Under the pieces are notes generated by a model. That model worked only from the letters and a program-made list of their open reading frames with translations, was not told the DNA's origin and searched no databases. Position numbers and translations under genes: made by a program. A DNA stretch of 64,000 nt from Akebia trifoliata (Eukaryota; Streptophyta; Magnoliopsida; Ranunculales; Lardizabalaceae): assembly GCA_017979445.1 (NCBI GenBank), contig CM030717.1, forward strand, positions 13,068,086 to 13,132,085, in the 5' to 3' direction. Shown here one piece after another: positions 58,085 to 64,000 of the stretch. Each line of letters begins with the position of its first letter. Within the stretch, counting starts at the first letter, position 1.

Positions 58085-59386
58085 AGTCAAAGATCCTCCG
58101 AAGATTAAGTCAATAAAAAATTTGAAAAATAGAAGAAATTGTGAGGGTTTGAGATGGGAAAGATGATGAATAGTGAGTTGCAAAGTGATTCTCTATTCCA
58201 TGTGTGTGTATGGAATTAATTTTTCTAAGCCCTCTCTCAGTCTTTGAGATGGGATTTTATAATTTTGAGTTTGGGATATGTGTCACCACATTATCATTCC
58301 TAGTTCTCACCACGTGGGGTCTGAGACGGATGAGGACTGTTGTCTCTGTCCTTAGTTCTTGTGCCCCATAACTCATAAATGCTAGAATTCGAATTTGATA
58401 AGTAGTGTCTTATAATATTAATAGTTAAGTTAATTTTATTTCACTATTTATGGATTGGTGAATCAGAAAACATCATTGTCAATACTATTCTGATTAGTAC
58501 TCGCGGATATAGAATTTAATACGAAAATTTGGCCCATGATTGAGTTCTAACCACCATAATTTTTTGTCTTAATTATGATCAAGGTTTACCCACCCGACCT
58601 AACAAAACTTTGTTCTGAAACGTTGTCTCAGTTGATCGGACTTACTAACCTCCGAACTCTACTCTTTACTTTGGCTCGGGTGATTCGATTTAAGGGCTAA
58701 TTATGTGGTTCTTTTGAGTTCAATAATTTGCTCGGATGATGCTATATTACCCATCCCATGACAATCTTTGGATCCCATTAGTTAATGTCTAAAATTTTAT
58801 TCAGGCCTACTGGATTCAAGAAGGAGGCGTGTCCTTATCTCGGAGCATGACAGAAATCTGCTCGACAATTACCTGGCAGATTACAAAGCGTGGTTGCGAG
58901 AGGCATGCACACACACAAGGAGTAATCCGCCATACCACAAATATTGGGCCAGCCAAAATGGTTTTAAGAGGCTAGTCCAGACACCCCTGTCATAAAAAAA
59001 ACAGAAAGAAGAAGTACCCTTGAATGTAATCGAAATGGCTTTGATTTTTATTTGATCCAATTCTAATTCAGTTTTAATTATATGGGTGCACATTGACACC
59101 CTTGGTCCATCAGTGACATTAGTCTACTAAGCTTAGATCGATAATGGTGAACAAAGTAGTGTGTCCATTACAGGTCATCTGAAAATCATTTTTCTATCAA
59201 GTGCCCAACATTCCTATCAAGGATTTAAAGGTTTCCTTTTTTATTTTTTATTTTTTTTATTTAATATATTGGGATAATTTTTTAGGTACTGATGGAGGTT
59301 CTAGTGTAAATTAGACACTTCTCCAAGTTTTCCAACTAATGATATACTGCATTGACTTTTGCCTGTAATACTCTCCAAGTTTTAGA
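58085..59386. other. Intergenic, nothing recognised
   Basis: No gene. The 72-codon minus-strand frame at 58881-59099 shows no motif. Confidence 0.35.
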
Positions 59387-59884
59387 GTACGTTGATTGCG
59401 TGGAAAATTAGGAAAAAATTGAAATTCCATAGAAAATAATAATTTTTCAGTATTTGACGCGTCAAAAATTTTAAATTTGTGTGGAAAACGATTTGTCAAC
59501 ACCCTTGATTTTCCTTCATTAACGGCAAATCATTTTCTTACTCCTAAGAGTATGATGATTGCACGGAAAATTAGGGAAAAATTGAAATTCCATAGAAAAT
59601 ATTAATTTTTCAGTGTTTGACGCGTAAAAAACTCTAAATTCGTACGGAAAACGATTTGTCAACACCCTTGATTTTCCTTCATTAACGGCAAATCATTTTC
59701 TTACTCCTAAAAGTATGATGATTGCACGGAGAATTAGGGAAAAATGGAAATTCTATAGAAAATAACAATTTTTCAGTGTTTGACGCGTAAAAAACTCTAA
59801 ATTCGTACGGAAAATGATTTGTCAACATCCTTGAATTTCCTTCATTAACGGCAAATCATTTTCTTAGCCCCCCCCCCCCCCCCC
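59387..59884. repeat. Three tandem ~161-bp repeats ending in a C17 run
   Basis: Copies start near 59387, 59549 and 59710. Each has GATTGC-CGGA-AATTAGG, TTTTTCAGT-TTTGACGCGT, GATTTGTCAACA-CCTTGA-TTTCC and TTCATTAACGGCAAATCATTTTC. The last copy runs into 17 C (59868-59884). The unit opening GAGTATGATGATTGCACGG recalls the Harbinger MITE end at 27754 (GGGTATGTTGATTGCATG), so the unit may derive from such a MITE. Confidence 0.85.
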
Positions 59885-60086
59885 TCTGGAAAATGATTTG
59901 CTAATACAAAACAAATAAAACAAAATCATAATTTTATTTATAAAATAAATATTAAAATTGTTAAAAAATTAATTATTTTTATAAAAAATTTTAAATTTAT
60001 CTAATTCAATCCATTTTTTGTTGTTGTAAATTTCCGATTGAATAATTAATTTTAAATTATATCAATATTTATTTTATAAATAAAGT

Positions 60087-60553
60087 TAGAGAGTTGCTAT
60101 TAACACCCCAAATTTTATTGATTACACTCTAAATAAAAAAAATAAGTGAAAGTTGGGTACCAAAAGAAACTATTTCATTATTTGCTAGATTTGATCCTCT
60201 CTTTTTTTTTTTTCTTTTTTTTTTTTGAGCATTTTATATGAACCTAATCATAATTGTAAACAACTACTAAAATTGTTTGAACAAGTGCTATAATGTTGAG
60301 ATTATAATTTGAGCCAAACCTTTGTAACGTTTGAAGAATGTGTTTTAATCTTTAATTGGGGTGTGGTAAATAATTTGAGAAATTGGGGTGGAATAACTAC
60401 AATGTAAAGTGCCAATAATAGCTCTCTAAAAAAATTAGGGTGTCAAATAATAGTTTTCTAATAATTTAAGAAATTGGGGGTGGAATAATTAAAACTTAAG
60501 ATGCCAATAGTAGTTCTCTAAAAAATTTGGGGTGCCAATAATAATTCTCTAAT
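60087..60553. mobile_element. MITE-like inverted repeat with internal duplications
   Basis: The left end TTAGAGAGTTGCTATTAACACCCCAAATTTT and the right end AAAATTTGGGGTGCCAATAATAATTCTCTAAT are inverted copies of about 30 bp. The right half has two further copies of GTGCCAATAATAGCTCTCTAA-like ends (about 60410-60430 and 60510-60525). A TSD was not identified; superfamily unknown. Confidence 0.6.
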
Positions 60554-61139
60554 AATTAAAGAAATTGGGATGTAATAGTTCAAATATTTTCCAAAAAGAC
60601 GATTTTGTCATTATGTTTTTTATATTTTTGTATGCAATTCAAACAACAAAAATAATTTTCCATGTTGAGCTCAAATAGTAGAAAATGATTTGTCTTGAAA
60701 ATGTTTTGCCAACTAATATTTTTTCTACAATCAAACATCTCCAAAAAAAGAAATTATTGGTATGTTCACACACATAAAAAATTGTAAGAAAATAAAAGCG
60801 CTATGGTAGAACAGTTGGTGTTTCTGTAATGAAATTTCGCATATTACTTCTCTTAGAAGAGAAAATTATATAGAAAGAAATCCAACAGTCAAAGATTAAT
60901 ACTGTTAAAGAAAATAATAAAATTAGGACAATAATATATTCGCTATTTTATAGTAGTTATTATGGTAACGCACATACTCGTCACTATTCCAATGGTTTGA
61001 TCTAAAACGTCTTTTAACTCAATAATACAAATAAATTTTAGTGAAATTATATTAATCTTCATTAGACACCGCACCATTGAATTTGACTCGACGCCCGCAC
61101 ATGCGTGTGTGTTTTACTAAGTCAACGATTGTGTGTGTA
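60554..61139. other. Intergenic, nothing recognised
   Basis: AT-rich DNA without a supported gene or bounded repeat. Confidence 0.35.
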
Positions 61140-61148
61140 TTTTATTTA

Positions 61149-61523
61149 GGATAAATTACACTTTGGCATTATTCAATTTTGGCATCTTAATGCTTTGATA
61201 ATTACACTTACCTCCCTTATAGTTATAAGGGGTTCACTTATGCTCCTTCCGTCAAATTGTCTTCAACTTAACTGTTAAATTCCTTTTATAAAGATCATTT
61301 CACCCTTTTAAAAATATTTTATGCCAGTGAAAAATGAGTTCAATGAACGCTTAGGAGAGAGGGGGGCATTTTAATTATTGTTTTAAAATTTATTTTTTCT
61401 AATAAAAATAACATAAAATATGAGGGTAAAATGGTAAAATAACATCTAGATTTTTATCTGATAAAGAAAAGGAGGTGTAAGTGCAATTATCAAAATGTTA
61501 GAGGGCAAACATATAATTTACCC
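61149..61523. mobile_element. MULE-type MITE, 375 bp, perfect 9-bp TSD
   Basis: The ends GGATAAATTACACTTTGGC and (inverted) GGGTAAATTATATGTTTGCC extend through TTTGATAATT-CACTTAC as long inverted repeats. The flanking 9-mer ttttattta is identical on both sides (61140-61148 and 61524-61532). No coding sequence. Confidence 0.85.
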
Positions 61524-61638
61524 TTTTATTTATTAAAATATCCAACATAATCTCATGTGGAAGTACATTATTCATTATCCCCTCATACTTCCAGGACTCA
61601 CCATGAGAGGATTTTCAACCATCATCTATGCCTAGGGG

Positions 61639-62354
61639 TAGGACTGCAACTTGGGCGGGCAAAACCTGTACCCACTCGGTTGAGCTCAACCTTGGGGTAA
61701 ATATCTGGTCATAGTTAGTTTGGGTTTGGCCTCGGGTTCAAACAGAAAAAAAAAAAAAAAAAATGCCTAGCTCAAATCGAATTGGGCGTAGGGATAAGTA
61801 TCGACAACCCGATTTGCCTGAGCTTGAATTTAATATGAATATAATTTAAAATATTTCTTATCTTGGTTTCTTTCACTCATAATTCATATTTCAATATGTA
61901 TGCTTTTTTATCTATATACCAAAACTAACGTGTGATTATTTTCATTAGATAAATAATCAATCTTTGTTATTAATGCTTTGTTTTAAGTGTAATTCTATAT
62001 TGTCAATTGTAATTATTAATAAAAATAAATATTATTTTAGTTAATCTTATTATTTTTCTTCTCTCTTTAAATTTTCTTATAATTTTATGTATATAAACTT
62101 TTAAAACACATTTTTAGGAAAAATAATTGTAAATGTTAAGTTCTTTTATGAGCCACTTATCTTTATATAAACCCTTATTAATACTAAATTACCAAGTATT
62201 ATTAAGGAATGTATTAACCCACCCAATTTGACTTGGGTAGGGTTCGGGTTGAGCATTTTATGCCCAAGGTCGAGTTGGGCAAAGGTTTGGGTTGGTGTTT
62301 GTCTAGTTTGGGTTGGCGCAAGTTGATCCCTAACTCACCTGAGTTGCAACCCTA
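61639..62354. mobile_element. Non-autonomous hAT-like element, copy 2, 8-bp TSD
   Basis: The 716-bp homologue of 4394-5140. The ends are TAGGACTGCAACTTGGGCGGG and (inverted) TAGGGTTGCAACTCAGGTGAG, with the perfect 8-bp duplication cctagggg (61631-61638 and 62355-62362). Shared interior phrases include TTCATATTTCAATATGTATGCTTT and ACACATTTTTAGGAAAAA. A 19-A run lies at about 61746-61763. No transposase. Confidence 0.87.
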
Positions 62355-62362
62355 CCTAGGGG

Positions 62363-63160
62363 TTATAGAGGAGTTTAGGGACAATGACCATGTAGGCCTA
62401 GTTTTTTAAAATATTGGACCAAACAGTCCTCCAAATGATAATCCGAATTCTGGAGCATTTAAGATATTCTTTTTAAAACATTGGACCCATCGAAGAGTGA
62501 AATAGAACATGAAATCGTAAGCCCTCAAGTAGTGGGAGGAGACCAGGGCCGGATCTTCTGATATAATTTTTAATTAAATACCATAACTACCCTTTTAAAC
62601 AAATTTCCAACACGTTAATGAAGTTGCCTCACTAGCTCACCCTACCCTTCCAAATTATGATGAATATTAGAGATAACCCTATGAATTTTAAAAATGATGA
62701 CAAGCCCCTTGACATCAGACTTTTTTATTTATTTATTATCATTATAAATTAATGAAAATGACATAGGGATCCTTGATTTGTTTCCCAAAAACATCTTCAA
62801 TCTCTTGGATGATGAGGATGATGATAGTGGTAGTGATAGTAATGGTGATGATTATGTAGACCTAATTTGGAAAGCAATTAGGGGGGGGGGGGGAATGATC
62901 GTGTTGGACTATTTTTTTTTTTTTTTTAATTTTTTTTACCAAAGACTTTATTGATTGAGAATACGGACCATTAAAGACACTTTTTAAAAGATTAATGAGA
63001 AAGGATCTAACCTAAAAACCCTTGATTATCTCCCAAAACATGTCATCTTTCACCCTTTTAGGATGATGATGATGAGGAAAATGGATATCATGATCATCAT
63101 CACAATAATTATTGTGGAGGTCGATTTTGTGATAAATTGACCTTGATCACGATTTCATCA
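62363..63160. repeat. Decayed tandem duplication and G13 run
   Basis: 62750-62850 and 62985-63090 share ATTAATGA-AA, CCTTGATT-TCCCAAAA-CAT and GGATGATGATGATGAGG-type phrases, an old duplication. A run of 13 G is at 62881-62893. No gene. Confidence 0.45.
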
Positions 63161-63420
63161 TTCAGTCCATAAAATAATAATAAAAACATGAAAAAATAGA
63201 GAACACAAGGATTTTTTACGTGATTCGGCAAACGTGCCTACGTCTACGGGCTCGGGGGGGCCGTTTCACTACAAATTTCAAGGTTACATAGCCTCACCTC
63301 CCTCTTCTTCTACATTCTTCCTCCCCTCCCCCCCGGTACAATGGCTTCAAGGCCTTTGAATAGAAAAATCGTAAAAAAAATCTTAACCTTAATTAAGTTA
63401 CAATTGATCATATTACCCCT
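63161..63420. repeat. Probable retroelement fragment
   Basis: The phrase GAACACAAGGATTTTTTACGTGATTCGGC is very common in plant genomes, usually in copia-derived sequence. No domains or LTR ends accompany it here. Confidence 0.35.
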
Positions 63421-63804
63421 TATCCAAATCAATAATTACATAAAAATAAGAAGAATCATCTTAAATTGGGATTCTTCCTTAATAAGATAGAGTCTTCTTC
63501 AAATGATATCACGTGTCTACCTCGAGATGCGTGTTGATGGTGTGAATGAACGATCTGGATGAAAGACGATTTTATTTTTTCACATAGCCCCCTTTTAAAG
63601 TTGGAGATTGATGTATTGAGACTTGCCTTCGAGAAATACTTCTAACTTGAGTAAACACCATCCTTGATTTTAGAATTAATATGATTCTTGATACCTTGAG
63701 CTTATTTTTTGCAAACCTGACATTCAACTTGGTTGATCTCACATAATAAGTAGATGTTTCAATAATAGAATTGACCGCAAGCTGGACTTGGTTTCCTTAA
63801 CGAA

Positions 63805-64000
63805 TCAAAACTTTGACAAATGATAGAAGAACCAACCGAAGTCCTAGATTGGGTTTAGATCCCAAACAATCCAAGACTTACATAAATAATAAAGGAACCA
63901 ACTGAAGTCCTAGATTGGGCTTGGATCCCAAAACTATCCAAAACTTTGATAAATAATAAAATAACCGACGAAATCCCAAATCGAACAAAACTTTGATAAA
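63805..64000. repeat. Degenerate ~80-bp tandem repeat at the window edge
   Basis: Three successive units share ACCAAC-GAAGTCCTAGATTGGG-TT-GATCCCAAA and CAAAACTTTGA-AAATAATA. The array continues past the window end. Confidence 0.65.

Overview
The window is nuclear DNA from a flowering plant. The evidence is two intact plant genes with GT-AG introns (a BAG-family co-chaperone and an AMT2-type ammonium transporter), very AT-rich intergenic DNA, and many plant transposon types. These are long-terminal-repeat (LTR) copia, terminal-repeat retrotransposons in miniature (TRIMs), L1-like LINE remnants, and hAT, CACTA, Mutator-like (MULE) and PIF/Harbinger elements. The species cannot be named from the sequence.

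Layout. 1-13.5 kb: no intact gene; three decayed LINE RNase H fragments, a 939-bp foldback MULE with a 9-bp target-site duplication (TSD), a TRIM, and a hAT element whose second copy sits at 61.6 kb. 13.6-21.3 kb: a 7.7-kb CACTA element with no visible transposase that carries pieces of at least four unrelated host genes (kinesin-5, glucose-6-phosphate dehydrogenase, a HAD/Cof-type phosphatase, and a LESV-like tryptophan-rich protein). All lie on the minus strand, mostly as exons with intact intron borders. 21.4-28.7 kb: small CACTA, MULE and Harbinger MITEs, and a strikingly G-poor tract. 28.8-32.9 kb: eight head-to-tail MULE-type MITEs of two subfamilies separated by (TA)n, with a hAT element inserted among them. 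This cluster stops about 300 bp before the BAG start codon.

33.2-48.8 kb: the BAG gene (4 exons, about 310 aa). Exon 2 carries an in-frame tandem duplication that also copied a splice donor. Intron 3 is 11.5 kb long and is mostly a 9.7-kb MULE arranged as a giant imperfect palindrome, each arm with a decayed MURA-like transposase. The left arm alone carries a TRIM and a probable solo LTR; the right arm keeps both empty sites. 49.0-50.9 kb: AMT2-type gene on the minus strand, convergent with BAG (212 bp apart). 52.3-58.1 kb: a complete-ended but defective Ty1/copia element with 858/845-bp LTRs, TSD gtgca, an integrase-core deletion and several stops. 58.1-64 kb: a triplicated 161-bp repeat, a MITE, a MULE MITE with a perfect 9-bp TSD, the second hAT copy with a perfect 8-bp TSD, and decayed repeats.

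Only BAG and AMT look like working genes. The most interesting structures are the multi-gene CACTA and the palindromic MULE in the BAG intron. Target duplications, splice sites and protein families were read by eye; no database search was run.
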